Shown here piece after piece: positions 37,536 to 46,702 of a DNA stretch of 64,000 nucleotides. Made by a program: the position numbers and the translations under genes. Positions within the stretch are counted from its first letter, which is position 1. Every line of letters begins with the position of its first letter. A model generated the notes under the pieces. It searched no databases, had not been told where the DNA came from, and saw nothing but the letters and a program-made list of their open reading frames with translations. Origin of the DNA: JBBQCW01 sp038319025 (lineage in GTDB: Bacteria > Actinomycetota > Thermoleophilia > Solirubrobacterales > Solirubrobacteraceae); assembly GCA_038319025.1 (NCBI GenBank), contig JBBQCW010000006.1, positions 118,009 to 182,008 on the forward strand. Reading direction: 5' to 3'.

Positions 37536-38744
37536 ATGCCGCACGGCCTGCTCGCTTCGCTAAATATCTCCAGCAGGGTCAACGAGTTCGGTGCCTATGC
37601 CGGGCTCGCCGCGATCGTTGGGCTGGGCGTTCTGTCGTTGCTCTACTTCGCCCAGGCGCGCGAGGTCAAGCGCCTGCGTGAATGGGCGGGTCGCGCGCCG
37701 GAACGCTCGGCGGAGATCGAGGCCGCCGCCGCGCAGTCCGCGCAGTCGCGTATGGCGGCTCATCCGCAGGCCAACGCACCGGCCTCCCCGGCGGCCGTCG
37801 CCCCCGCTCGGCCGACTACGGCCGTCCCGCCGGCCGTCGCGAGTACGGCCGCCGCCGCCGCCGCTGCCGTCCGTCCGGGTGGCACCCCGGCTACGACGCC
37901 CGTAGGGCGGACCGGAGTTCCAGTCACGCCGCCGGTGAGCAAGCCTGGGTCTCCGGCCGCGCCCGGCGCCCCGGCCACGCCCGCCTCGGCGACTCCTCCG
38001 GCCGGCGCACCTGCCGTTCCCCCAGCTTCCGCCCCCGCAGGTCAGCCGACGGTGATCATCCCGCCGGTCACCCAGAGTCCCGCCACGACGCCTGCGGTAC
38101 CCACGCCCGCCACGCCCGCTGCGCGCACCCCGGTCCCTCGCCCCGCTGCGGCTGCGCCTCTGCGCGCTCCAGCTCCGGTCGCCTACACGCCCACCAGCGC
38201 GCGCGCCCAGGCCTCGGCCGAGCGTGAGCTAGGCGTGGAGGAGCGCTCCCCGCTGCGCACCACGCTGGCCGTCGTAGCGGGTGTAGTTGCGGTTGCCGCG
38301 CTGGTATTCATCCTCGTCACGCAAGTGTTCGGCGGCAGCTCATCGCCCGCACCGAACCGCGTGGCCGGCGAGACGACCGCCACGAAGACGACGGCGACGA
38401 CGAAGACCACCAAGACGACCGCGACCACCTCCACCGTGTCGCGCGGCAACGTCACCGTCGCCTTCCTCAACGGCACGCGTGTGACCGGCGTGGCCCGAGG
38501 CGTGGCGAACAAGGTCCAACGCGCGGGCTACAAGATCGGCGCCGTCACCAACGCCGTCGATCAGACAGCCACCAGCACCATCGTCTACTACGGTGACGGC
38601 CAGCGCGCGCAGGCGCAGCAGGTAGCCGCCGTCCTGAGCCTGCCAGCCACCGCGGTCCGCCCGATCGACCAGAGCACGCGGGTCGTAGCCGGCCCGGACG
38701 CCGACGTCGTCGTCGTCGTCGGGGCCGATCAGAGCGGCGCCTGA
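37536..38744 (+). CDS. Membrane protein with C-terminal LytR_C domain
   Basis: This 402-aa protein has an N-terminal helix (YAGLAAIVGLGVLSLLYFA), a short charged coil, a very long Pro/Ala/Thr-rich stretch (about residues 60-215) and a second helix (TLAVVAGVVAVAALVFILV). A Thr/Lys-rich spacer then leads to a LytR_C domain (VTVAFLNGTRVTGVARGVA to VVVVVGADQSGA). The LytR-CpsA-Psr catalytic domain that often precedes LytR_C is absent. Its place in the polysaccharide locus suggests wall association. Function is unknown. Confidence 0.8.
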   Translation: MPHGLLASLNISSRVNEFGAYAGLAAIVGLGVLSLLYFAQAREVKRLREWAGRAPERSAEIEAAAAQSAQSRMAAHPQANAPASPAAVAPARPTTAVPPAVASTAAAAAAAVRPGGTPATTPVGRTGVPVTPPVSKPGSPAAPGAPATPASATPPAGAPAVPPASAPAGQPTVIIPPVTQSPATTPAVPTPATPAARTPVPRPAAAAPLRAPAPVAYTPTSARAQASAERELGVEERSPLRTTLAVVAGVVAVAALVFILVTQVFGGSSSPAPNRVAGETTATKTTATTKTTKTTATTSTVSRGNVTVAFLNGTRVTGVARGVANKVQRAGYKIGAVTNAVDQTATSTIVYYGDGQRAQAQQVAAVLSLPATAVRPIDQSTRVVAGPDADVVVVVGADQSGA

Positions 38745-38755
38745 CGAGGCTCGGC

Positions 38756-39301
38756 GTGATCCTCCTCGCCCGGCACGGCGAGACGGCCGACAACCGCGAA
38801 CGTCGGTTTCAGGGCCAGGGGCCTGTCGGCCTGAACGCCACCGGGCGCGAGCAAGCCCAGTCGCTGGCGCGCACCGTCCTCGCACGGCCGCTACTGCCTG
38901 TCGCGCTGTACGCCTCCCCGCTGGCCCGCGCGCAGGAGACGGCGGCGGTCGTCGGCGCGGCGCTGGGGCTCACGCCGCAGCCCGATGCGCGCTTCGCCGA
39001 GACCGACACGGGCGATTGGACGGGGGTGCTCATGGATGACGTGGCCCGTGAGGATCCGGACGGCTGGGCCGCCTATCACCGCGGCGGCGAGGAGTTCCGC
39101 TTCCCCGGCGGCGAGTCGCTGCGCGAGCAGATGGATCGCGTGATCGATGGGCTGGTGGACGTGACGCAGGCCCGCCGCCTCCCGGCGCTTGTGGTCTGCC
39201 ATCGAGGGGTTATTCGCGTGGCGCTGTGCCACACGCAGAACCGCGGGCTTGACGTGTTCCACGACATCGAAGTGCCGAACGGCTCGGTGATCGAACTGTG
39301 A
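38756..39301 (+). CDS. Histidine phosphatase (phosphoglycerate mutase-like) protein
   Basis: This 181-aa enzyme has the RHG motif in ILLARHGETADN and the second catalytic histidine in LVVCHRGVIRVAL. FAETDTGDWTGVLMDD and GGESLREQMDRV fit the cobC/phosphoglycerate-mutase branch. The substrate is not identifiable. Its stop overlaps the GTG of the next gene (GTGA), so it is co-translated with the surface-protein operon. Confidence 0.88.
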   Translation: MILLARHGETADNRERRFQGQGPVGLNATGREQAQSLARTVLARPLLPVALYASPLARAQETAAVVGAALGLTPQPDARFAETDTGDWTGVLMDDVAREDPDGWAAYHRGGEEFRFPGGESLREQMDRVIDGLVDVTQARRLPALVVCHRGVIRVALCHTQNRGLDVFHDIEVPNGSVIEL

Positions 39302-41133
39302 GCGGCGACGAGACGCCCGGGACCGCAGCCTCCAACGCCCGGGCCACACGAATCGCGCTCATCACGTTCTTGGCGCTGGGGTTCGCCGCGTTCGCCGCAT
39401 TCTTCGTGGCGCAACGGCTGAAGAACTCTCCGACCGTCGTGCAGGGCTTCCGTGCCCGGGGGCACTTTTCCCCCAACGGCGACGGGCGCGCTGACGTGGA
39501 GCGCATCTCCTTCACCATCAAGAACGACGATCAGGTCACAGTGGAGGTCGTGGACGAAAAGGGGGACGTCGTCCGGACCCTGGCGCGGGATCGCTCGGTA
39601 CGTCGGTACAACCGGATCCCCACGCTGGTGTGGGACGGTCGCGACGATCATCGCGCGCCGGCTCGGGACGGGGTCTATCGGATCCGCATCACATTGCGCG
39701 ACCAAGGCCGCACGATCACCGTCCCGCGCTCCTTCGTGCTTGACACGACCGCTCCCCGACCTGAAGTGGTCCGGGTGCGTCCGGCGCCACCCGTGCGCGG
39801 CCCCGCGATCGTTCCCCGGCCCGATGGCAAGCCGGTCACGGCGCGGCTGCGACTGCGCGGCACCCAGCCAGAGGTGACGCTCTTCCGCATGTCGCCGGGA
39901 CCGGTGACGGCGGTGCTGCACGTCCGTCTGGCTGACCGCACCACGACGTGGTCGTGGGATGGCATGCTCAACGGCCGCCCGGCACGGCCGGGGACGTATG
40001 TAGTCGGCGTCCAGACGGAGGATCAGGCCGGGAACATCGGCCGCTCGCCGGCGTTGACGGCGGCCGGCGTTCCCCGGCAGACCTACGGCGCTCCGTTCCC
40101 CGGGCGCGGTGGGATAACCGTCCGCTCGCTGGCCATCCAGCCGCCTTCAGTCCCCGTCCTGCCGGGGCGCCGGGCCACCTTCGGCGTCGACGCGCGTGGG
40201 CGTCCGTACCGCTGGACCCTGCATCGTCTGGGCGGCCGCACCTTGCGGACGGGCACGAGTAGCCGTCCGATTCTGTCGGTCACGGCGCGCGACAAGCGCG
40301 CCGGCCTGGATCTGTTGGGCGTGCGCAGCGGAGTCCACCGCGCGGCCTCGCCACTGGCCATGCAGTCCTCCACCCACCGTCCCGTACTGGTGATTCTGCC
40401 GTGGGTCACGTGGCAGGGCCGCAACCCGGTCGATGATGACGGCGACGGTCGGCCGAACACGTTGGATGCCGGCCTTCCGGTACGTCTGAACCGCGTCTTC
40501 GCGGGTGACGGACTGCCCGTGGGCCTCGTGGCCCAGGTGGCGCCGCTGCTCAAGGCGCTGGACGCCGCCGGCCGCCGGTACGACCTGACGACCGATGCTG
40601 CGCTGAACGCCAACCAAGGACCAAAGCTCGCCGGCCGCACCGGCGTGCTGATCGCCGGTGACGCGCACTGGCTGCCGACCACGCTGGCCCGGCGCCTCGC
40701 GCAGGCCGTGCGCAGCGGTACGAATGTCGCCTCGTTCTCGCCGGCCGCGCTGCAGCGGTTCGTCACGGTCAACGGCGACACCGCCACTGCGCCCACCCAG
40801 CCGACCACCACCGACCTGTTCGGTGCGCGCCCGGCCGCGGTGATCGCGGCGCCCGTAACCCTCACCTCCGACAAGGACACGCTCGGTCTCTTCACCGGGA
40901 CCGCCGGCCAGTTCGGCCCGTTTACCGGCGTGGTGCCGTACGTGGCGGCGGCCACGGGCGGCCCGGTCTTGGCCAGCGCCGTCACGCCGCAGGGCGCTCC
41001 CGTGGTGTTGGCCACACGCGTCGGCCGCGGTATCGCCGTGCGGTTCCCCATCCCGGGCTTCGCCGCCCGTCTGTCCACCGACCCCGAGCTCGATCGGCTC
41101 CTTCAGAACACATGGACTCTGCTGTCCCGCTGA
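39298..41133 (+). CDS. Membrane-anchored protein with FlgD Ig-like and dimethylformamidase-like regions
   Basis: This 611-aa protein has one N-terminal helix (IALITFLALGFAAFAAFFV). A FlgD-type immunoglobulin-like domain (about residues 55-150) follows, with the hallmarks GHFSPNGDGRADVERISF, LVWDGRDDHRAPARDGVY and a FVLDTTAP end. The rest resembles the large-subunit C-terminal domain of N,N-dimethylformamidase (VLVILPWVTWQGRNPVDDDG onward), with repeated loops and a final VGRGIAVRFPIPG. I see no clear catalytic signature. It overlaps the O-antigen ligase gene by 22 nt and probably acts on or binds the exported polysaccharide. Confidence 0.75.
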   Translation: MSGDETPGTAASNARATRIALITFLALGFAAFAAFFVAQRLKNSPTVVQGFRARGHFSPNGDGRADVERISFTIKNDDQVTVEVVDEKGDVVRTLARDRSVRRYNRIPTLVWDGRDDHRAPARDGVYRIRITLRDQGRTITVPRSFVLDTTAPRPEVVRVRPAPPVRGPAIVPRPDGKPVTARLRLRGTQPEVTLFRMSPGPVTAVLHVRLADRTTTWSWDGMLNGRPARPGTYVVGVQTEDQAGNIGRSPALTAAGVPRQTYGAPFPGRGGITVRSLAIQPPSVPVLPGRRATFGVDARGRPYRWTLHRLGGRTLRTGTSSRPILSVTARDKRAGLDLLGVRSGVHRAASPLAMQSSTHRPVLVILPWVTWQGRNPVDDDGDGRPNTLDAGLPVRLNRVFAGDGLPVGLVAQVAPLLKALDAAGRRYDLTTDAALNANQGPKLAGRTGVLIAGDAHWLPTTLARRLAQAVRSGTNVASFSPAALQRFVTVNGDTATAPTQPTTTDLFGARPAAVIAAPVTLTSDKDTLGLFTGTAGQFGPFTGVVPYVAAATGGPVLASAVTPQGAPVVLATRVGRGIAVRFPIPGFAARLSTDPELDRLLQNTWTLLSR

Positions 41134-42617
41134 TCCTCGCCGCGCTGCTCGCGGCCACCGGCGTCCTCGCCACCTCCGACCGCGTACGCGCGGCGGCGAT
41201 GCTCGGCGCGCTCGTCCTCACGCCGATCATCCTCCTTGCGCACATCTGGGACTCCAGCCAGCTCGCGCCGTTCCGCCACCACCCGCTTTACGCGGTCGTC
41301 GCGGGTGTCCTGGCCTTGGCCATCATCGGCGGCGCCGCAGCGCTGAGCCGCCGCCATCCCGCTTGGTTGGCCCTGGCCGCGTTCGCCGCGCTTCCGTTCC
41401 GGATCCCCATCTCCTCCGGCGGGTCCACCTCCAACCTGCTCGTGCCGCTGTACGCCGTCACCGCCGCGGGAGTGCTTGCCTTCGCGCTCCCGTTGCTGAT
41501 GGCGAGGGGGGAGGCCGCCGACGAGTCAGAGCGGCGGGCCCCGTGGGTGGAGCGGGCGCTGATGGCCTACGTCGTCCTCTACGCGGTGCAGGCGTCCTAC
41601 TCCCCCGACTTCACCCATGCGCTGGAGCAGGTCGTCTTCTTCTACGTGCCGTTCGCTCTGCTTTACACGGTGCTGGTGAGGGTGCCGTGGAATGCGCGGC
41701 TGATCAGTCGGTGCCTCGGGGTCGTCACCGCGCTGGCCGTGGCGCTGGTGGCGATCGGCTTTGTCGAGTACTGGACGCGCACGCTCCTCCTCAACCCGAA
41801 GGTCATCGACTCCAACCAGTTCTCGGATTACTTCCGGGTCAACTCGCTGTTCTTCGATCCCAACATCTACGGCCGCTTCCTGGCCGTCGTGATGCTCGGG
41901 GTGATGGCCGTGGTGCTGTGGGCCCGGCGTCCCAGGACGGCGCTGGTCGGCGCGCTGCTGCTTGCCTACCTGTGGGCCGGCCTCCTGCTCTCGCTGTCGC
42001 AGTCGAGTTTCACCGCCCTGCTCGCGGGGTTGGCTGTGCTCGGCGCGCTGCGCTGGCGGCCCAAGTACGCGGTGATCGCCGTCGCGGCGGTGTTGTCGGT
42101 CGGCGCGGCCTTCGTGCTGATTGCGCCCTCCGCCGTCCATCTGGATCTGAACAGTTCGAAGTCGGCCGCCTCGGCGACCAGCGGTCGTTCGAACCTCGTC
42201 TCCGGTGGCTTGCGACTGTTCGGCGATGCGCCGCTGGTGGGCCACGGGTCGGGCTCCTTCGCGCACGAGTACCGCCGGTCCGAGCGGGTCTCCACGCAGC
42301 GCGCTGCGTCCGCCTCGCACACGATCCCGATCACGGTGGCGGCCGAGCAGGGCATCTTGGGGCTGATCGCCTATCTGGCCTTCGTCGTGCTCGCGCTGAT
42401 CACGTTCATGCGTGGCTCACGAGGCGACCCGGTCCGCGCCGGCCTGGCCGCTGCCTTCGTTGCGCTGCTGGTGCACACGTTCCTCTATGCGGCGTTTCTC
42501 GAGGATCCGGTGGCCTGGGTGCTGCTGGCTGTCGGGGTAGCGATGGCGTCGGCGCCCGCGCGCGATGAGGCATCGTCTCCGGGGGCGCCCGACGAGGCTG
42601 TCGCGGAGCCGGCGTGA
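41112..42617 (+). CDS. O-antigen ligase/polymerase (Wzy/WaaL) family protein
   Basis: This 501-aa polytopic protein has about twelve helices. The large outer loop follows SNQFSDYFRVNSLFFDPNIY. LSLSQSSFTALLAGLAVLG and LFGDAPLVGHGSGSFAHEY are the Wzy_C features, followed by the conserved histidine-containing ASASHTIPITVAAEQG. It would polymerise repeat units or ligate the polymer on the outer side of the membrane. It is coupled on both sides by overlaps (22 nt and 4 nt). Confidence 0.9.
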   Translation: MDSAVPLILAALLAATGVLATSDRVRAAAMLGALVLTPIILLAHIWDSSQLAPFRHHPLYAVVAGVLALAIIGGAAALSRRHPAWLALAAFAALPFRIPISSGGSTSNLLVPLYAVTAAGVLAFALPLLMARGEAADESERRAPWVERALMAYVVLYAVQASYSPDFTHALEQVVFFYVPFALLYTVLVRVPWNARLISRCLGVVTALAVALVAIGFVEYWTRTLLLNPKVIDSNQFSDYFRVNSLFFDPNIYGRFLAVVMLGVMAVVLWARRPRTALVGALLLAYLWAGLLLSLSQSSFTALLAGLAVLGALRWRPKYAVIAVAAVLSVGAAFVLIAPSAVHLDLNSSKSAASATSGRSNLVSGGLRLFGDAPLVGHGSGSFAHEYRRSERVSTQRAASASHTIPITVAAEQGILGLIAYLAFVVLALITFMRGSRGDPVRAGLAAAFVALLVHTFLYAAFLEDPVAWVLLAVGVAMASAPARDEASSPGAPDEAVAEPA

Positions 42618-44035
42618 GCCATCGGCGGGAGGTGCGCTGGGTCGTTCCGTTCGCGCTCCTGGCCATCATGTTGTGGTCGCTGATCCCGACGTATCCCAAC
42701 TACGACGCGTACTACCACCTGCTGTGGGGGCGAGAGGCGGTGCGGGGCGTGACGCCGTCGTTCACGGTGTATGCCGCGCCCACCGAGCACCCGCTGTACG
42801 TGGTGATCGGCGGACTGATGTGGCTGCTGGCGGGCGCGCAGGCCGATCGGGCGCTCGTCCTGTTCAGTGCCCTCTCGCTGGTGGCGCTGGTGTGGGCCGT
42901 GTACCGGCTGGCGCTCGTCTGCTTCGGCCGCTGGCCCGCGCGGGCGTCGACGCTGTTCGTGGCGTCCAGCTTCGCACTGTTGCTGTTCGCGGCGCGCGCC
43001 TACGTGGACGTACCGTTCCTGGCGCTCGTGCTGTGGGCCGGCGCGCTTGAGGCCGAGCGACCGGCGCGGGAGCGCTCTGCATCGGCGGCCGGCCGTTTGC
43101 CGATGACGCTGCTTTTGGTGGCGGGACTGCTGCGCCCGGAGGCGTGGGTCCTGGCGGGGCTCTACTGGCTGTGGTGCGGGTGGCGGCGATGGGACCTGCT
43201 CGTGCTCGCGGCCGTGGCCCCGCTGATCTGGGCAGCGGTGGACTGGGCCGTCACCGGCGACCCGCTGCATTCACTTCACGCCACCTCCAAGCTCGCCGAC
43301 GACCTGGGCCGCGAGCGTGGCCTGATCCACGTGCCGGGCGCATTCGTCTCCTTCCTGGCCTCCGTCGCCCGGCCGCCGGTGGCCGCGGCCGGCGTTATCG
43401 GGATGGTGCTCGCCGCGCGCGACCCGAACCGCCGATCACTGCACGTCCCCTTCGCGCTGTTCGGTGCGGGCACCATCACGTTCGTACTGTCGGGCGCGGC
43501 CGGTCTGTCGATCCTCCCGCGCTACCTGACGGTGCCGGTCGTCGCGCTGTGTCTGTTCGCCGGGTATGCGGCCCTGGGGTTCACCGGGCTCGCCCCGGGG
43601 TCGGTGCGCCGCCGGCGCTGGTCCCGCCTGATCTGGATCGGTGCGGCGGTGGGCTTGGTCTTCGTCGTCGCCAAGGTGTCGGTGGCTGATCGCCTCGTCA
43701 CCGAGCTGCGTTTCATCCGTTCAACGCACGCGGACCTACGGGCTGTGCTGCGGTCGGACGGCGTGACCCGGGGGCGCGCGTGCGGGCCGATCTCCTTCCC
43801 GAATTATCGGCTGGTCCCCGACACCCGCTGGATCCTCGATCTGCCCGCCGGCGCGGTGGTCGCGCGCTCCGATCGCCACCCTGTTTTCGGCGTTGATGTG
43901 GTGACCGTCGGGAAGAAGACGACGGACCGCTACGGCAAGGCGGCGGGGACCCCGAACAACACGAACCACGCTGATGCAGGCTTCGTGTTGGTCGCGCGAG
44001 ACGGGGCTTTTGCGGCGTACGCGCGGTGCCCGTGA
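42614..44035 (+). CDS. Polytopic GT-C-like membrane protein
   Basis: This 473-aa protein has about ten membrane helices. The first loop (LIPTYPNYDAYYHLLWGREA) has an acidic residue placed as in GT-C glycosyltransferases, and ARAYVDVPFLALVLWAG with LLRPEAWVLAGLYWLW fits the GT39/GT87-type layout. The last ~100 residues are soluble and extracellular. It overlaps the O-antigen ligase (GTGA) and ends the operon that starts at 37536. Sugar and acceptor are unknown. Confidence 0.78.
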   Translation: MSHRREVRWVVPFALLAIMLWSLIPTYPNYDAYYHLLWGREAVRGVTPSFTVYAAPTEHPLYVVIGGLMWLLAGAQADRALVLFSALSLVALVWAVYRLALVCFGRWPARASTLFVASSFALLLFAARAYVDVPFLALVLWAGALEAERPARERSASAAGRLPMTLLLVAGLLRPEAWVLAGLYWLWCGWRRWDLLVLAAVAPLIWAAVDWAVTGDPLHSLHATSKLADDLGRERGLIHVPGAFVSFLASVARPPVAAAGVIGMVLAARDPNRRSLHVPFALFGAGTITFVLSGAAGLSILPRYLTVPVVALCLFAGYAALGFTGLAPGSVRRRRWSRLIWIGAAVGLVFVVAKVSVADRLVTELRFIRSTHADLRAVLRSDGVTRGRACGPISFPNYRLVPDTRWILDLPAGAVVARSDRHPVFGVDVVTVGKKTTDRYGKAAGTPNNTNHADAGFVLVARDGAFAAYARCP

Positions 44036-44052
44036 GTCGAGCCCTACCTGAG

Positions 44053-44067
44053 TCCCGCTGAGCGGGA
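44053..44067. terminator. Hairpin between convergent genes
   Basis: TCCCGC (44053-44058) pairs with GCGGGA (44062-44067) around TGA. It lies in the 58-bp gap between two convergent genes and may help end both transcripts, but neither side has a U-tract, so this is only suggestive. Confidence 0.35.
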
Positions 44068-44093
44068 TCAAGGTGGGGATCGATTGCCCGCCC

Positions 44094-45149
44094 TCAGGCA
44101 GGTACACGGATGTCGACGTCCAGCTCGTCTAGCCGCCGCCACAGTGGCTCGTTCTGGGCGCGCGCGGTTTGGGCCAACGCCCACTCCCGCAGCTCCTCAT
44201 CCGGCGCGACCCGAGCGCCGGCAAAGCTCCGCAAAGCCGCCACAAACGCCGGGGCGTCCTCAGCGAACGTGACGGCCCGTGACCAGGTGCGCACGCCGGC
44301 CAGTGGGGGTGACACGGTCGCCCGTCCCTGCCGCGCGTACTTGAGGATGCGATTCGGTAGCCCGGCGTCGTTGAACGGGGTCTGGGCAAACGGGACGATG
44401 CCGACGTCCGCGCACTGGATCAGGCGCGCCGCAGCATCGTCGTTCTGCCGCCCCAGCCACACGAGGTTCGGCGCCGCGCGGCAGGCGGCGTAGTCCTCAT
44501 CTTTGGCGCACTCGTCGTCATGCCACTCGCCGACCAGCAGCAGGATCAGCTCGGGCATCGCCTCCGCCACCGCGCGCAGCAAAGCCCAGTCCGTGCGCCA
44601 CCCCAGGTGCCCGAGCGACACGGCCACCACGCCACCCGCCGGAGATGGCGCCGGGAACGCGTCGGCTGCGCTGGGCACCAAGTGAGCCGTATGCCCGGCG
44701 TCGGTGTCCAGCCGCACGAGTTCCTCGCTGACGGCGAACGTGTACGCACTGCGCTCCGCGGCGGCGGAGTGCAGGTCGCGCACCCGAGCGCGCACCCGTC
44801 CCGTCGCGTCGTAGGCCTCTTCGTAACGATCCCAGCGCGAGTACCAGAGCTCGCCGCCCATCTCGCTGGCCAGCAGCGCGCGGGCCAGCGGGTACTGCAG
44901 TGGATGGAAGATCACGACGACCGCTGGCCGACCCCGCGGCGCCAGCGCACGCAGGAGGCGGCGCGCCTGCCCGGCCGCGATCCGGTCCGCGATCGCCGAC
45001 GGCATCCGCGCCAGTGCGCCGTAGGGCACTCGCGGCGGCTCGATCGCCACCACGCCTTGCGCTCGTAGGAGGTCGGCGGCCTGGTCGCGCAGGATGAAGG
45101 CTTCGAGCGGGCGGGGGAGCAGCAGGAGGCAGAGGGGTTCATCGGGCAT
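44094..45149 (-). CDS. Glycosyltransferase, GT4/GT1-like
   Basis: This 351-aa soluble protein has the two-domain layout of GT-B glycosyltransferases. The N-terminal half contains VIFHPLQYPLARALLASEMG and WYSRWDRYEEAYDATG. The C-terminal half contains VAVSLGHLGWRTDWALL, WLGRQNDDAAARLIQCADV and VPFAQTPFNDAGLPNRILKY, the donor-binding side of GT4-type enzymes. TAGCGT lies 12 nt before its ATG on the minus strand. It adds a sugar in the surrounding polysaccharide pathway. Confidence 0.8.
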   Translation of the reverse strand: MPDEPLCLLLLPRPLEAFILRDQAADLLRAQGVVAIEPPRVPYGALARMPSAIADRIAAGQARRLLRALAPRGRPAVVVIFHPLQYPLARALLASEMGGELWYSRWDRYEEAYDATGRVRARVRDLHSAAAERSAYTFAVSEELVRLDTDAGHTAHLVPSAADAFPAPSPAGGVVAVSLGHLGWRTDWALLRAVAEAMPELILLLVGEWHDDECAKDEDYAACRAAPNLVWLGRQNDDAAARLIQCADVGIVPFAQTPFNDAGLPNRILKYARQGRATVSPPLAGVRTWSRAVTFAEDAPAFVAALRSFAGARVAPDEELREWALAQTARAQNEPLWRRLDELDVDIRVPA

Positions 45150-45184
45150 GGCGAGGCTCGGACGCTATCGCCCGCGCACGCCGA

Positions 45185-45190
45185 TACCGT
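45185..45190 (+). promoter_or_regulatory. -10 element for leaderless flippase transcript
   Basis: TACCGT ends 7 nt before the GTG at 45198. The gene has no ribosome site and is divergent from the glycosyltransferase at 44094-45149 with a 48-bp gap. Confidence 0.5.
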
Positions 45191-45197
45191 CCGCGCC

Positions 45198-46697
45198 GTG
45201 GCCCAGCTCCTCAAGCGCCTCGTCGCCGGCGGCGCTGCGTACCAGGCGTCCAGCATCCTCTCGGCGCTCTTGGCGCTCGGAACGCTGCCGCTTTACACCC
45301 GCCACCTGACCCGGGCGGAGTACGGCTACGCGGAGACGCTGCTCACGTTCATCATCCTCAGCTCGATCCTGCTGCGGGCCGGCGTGGGCGAGGCGTTCGT
45401 GCGGCTGTACTACGACGATGATGATCCCGCCCGGCGCGTGGATCTGGCCCGAACGACGACGCTGTTCGTCATGGTCACGTCGACGATCGCGGTGGCGATC
45501 TGCGCCCTGTTCGCCGCGCCGATGTCGCGCCTGATCATCGGCCGCACCGACACTGAGCTGATGGATCTGGGCCTGCTCGGCCTGTGGGCCTTCACCAATC
45601 TGGAGGTGGCCTACGGGCTGCTGCGCGTGGAGGAGCGCCGCCGCGCCTACCTGATCGCGTCGTGCACCAACGTGCTGCTGACGGTCAGCCTGACCGTCAC
45701 CTTCGTGGTCGTCCGGGACGGTGGCGCCCGCGGCTACCTGCTGGGCAACTACGGCGCGTCGACCCTCGTCCTGCTCGGCCTCTGGTGGACGCTGCGCCAT
45801 CACGTCGGGCTCTTCAACCCGCGCGGCCGCGGCCTACGCCCGATGCTCGCCTACGGCGCGCCGACGGTGCCCGCCGAGGCGACCACCTACTCGCTCAACG
45901 TCGTCGACCGCTCCTACATCCTGCACACGCAGGGCGCCGACGCCGCCGGCCTCTACGCACTGGCAGTGAAGCTCGCGACACTGGTGATCGTGGCGGTGCG
46001 CGGCTTCCAGTACGCCTGGCCGCCGCTGGCCTATTCGGTCACCGACGACGGCGAGGCCAAACGCCTATATGCGCGGGTGACGACGTACTACGTACTCGTA
46101 ACGGGGCTCGTCGTGCTGGCCCTCACGCTGCTCGGGCGCTGGCTCGTGCGGATCTTCGCGGCGCCTTCCTACTTCGAGGCTCACACCGCATTGCCGTGGG
46201 TGGCATTGGGCTGGGCGCTGTACGGGCTGTTCCTCGTCTTCGTGACCATCGCCGGGCGGGCGAAGGTGACGACGCGTACGTTCCCAGGGGCTGCCGCGGG
46301 GCTCACCGTGAACGTGCTGCTGCTGGTCGCGCTGACCGGTCCGCTCGGGATCGAGGGTGCGGGGATCGCGCTGTGCGCCTCGTATGTGGTGATGCTGATC
46401 GTGGTGCACCTGATGACCCGTCGCGCCTTCGCGGTGCCGTTTGAGGCGGCGCGCCTCACCGCTCTCGTCGCCGTCCTCGGCGGCCTGGCCGTGGGGGGCG
46501 AACTGCTGCTGCCCACTCACGGTTGGATCGGCTTTCTTTCCCGCGGCGCTGTGGCACTGGCGGCGGTGCCATTACTGCTGGCCGGCGGCTTCCTGGACCC
46601 GTCCGAGCGCGCGGGCCTGCGCAGCCTGTCGACGACGATGCGTCGCCGCGTGGCCGAGCGCGGCACGGGCACCGATCTGCCGCCCGCGGCGACCTAG
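45198..46697 (+). CDS. Polysaccharide flippase (Wzx/MOP superfamily)
   Basis: This 499-aa polytopic protein has about 12-14 helices and the N-terminal layout LAALG-like of Wzx/MATE flippases (AAYQASSILSALLALGTLPL, HLTRAEYGYAETLLTF). It is predicted to move lipid-linked repeat units to the outer leaflet, between the cytoplasmic transferases and the Wzy-type polymerase at 41112. The C-terminal tail is Arg/Ala-rich and soluble. The GTG start is chosen from the upstream -10. Confidence 0.88.
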   Translation: MAQLLKRLVAGGAAYQASSILSALLALGTLPLYTRHLTRAEYGYAETLLTFIILSSILLRAGVGEAFVRLYYDDDDPARRVDLARTTTLFVMVTSTIAVAICALFAAPMSRLIIGRTDTELMDLGLLGLWAFTNLEVAYGLLRVEERRRAYLIASCTNVLLTVSLTVTFVVVRDGGARGYLLGNYGASTLVLLGLWWTLRHHVGLFNPRGRGLRPMLAYGAPTVPAEATTYSLNVVDRSYILHTQGADAAGLYALAVKLATLVIVAVRGFQYAWPPLAYSVTDDGEAKRLYARVTTYYVLVTGLVVLALTLLGRWLVRIFAAPSYFEAHTALPWVALGWALYGLFLVFVTIAGRAKVTTRTFPGAAAGLTVNVLLLVALTGPLGIEGAGIALCASYVVMLIVVHLMTRRAFAVPFEAARLTALVAVLGGLAVGGELLLPTHGWIGFLSRGAVALAAVPLLLAGGFLDPSERAGLRSLSTTMRRRVAERGTGTDLPPAAT

Positions 46698-46702
46698 CGT
46701 CG

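Noticed and set aside
38380..38440. Tandem ACGAC/AAGACC repeat
   Set aside because: In-frame Thr/Lys-rich extracellular spacer of the LytR_C protein, with no independent element needed.
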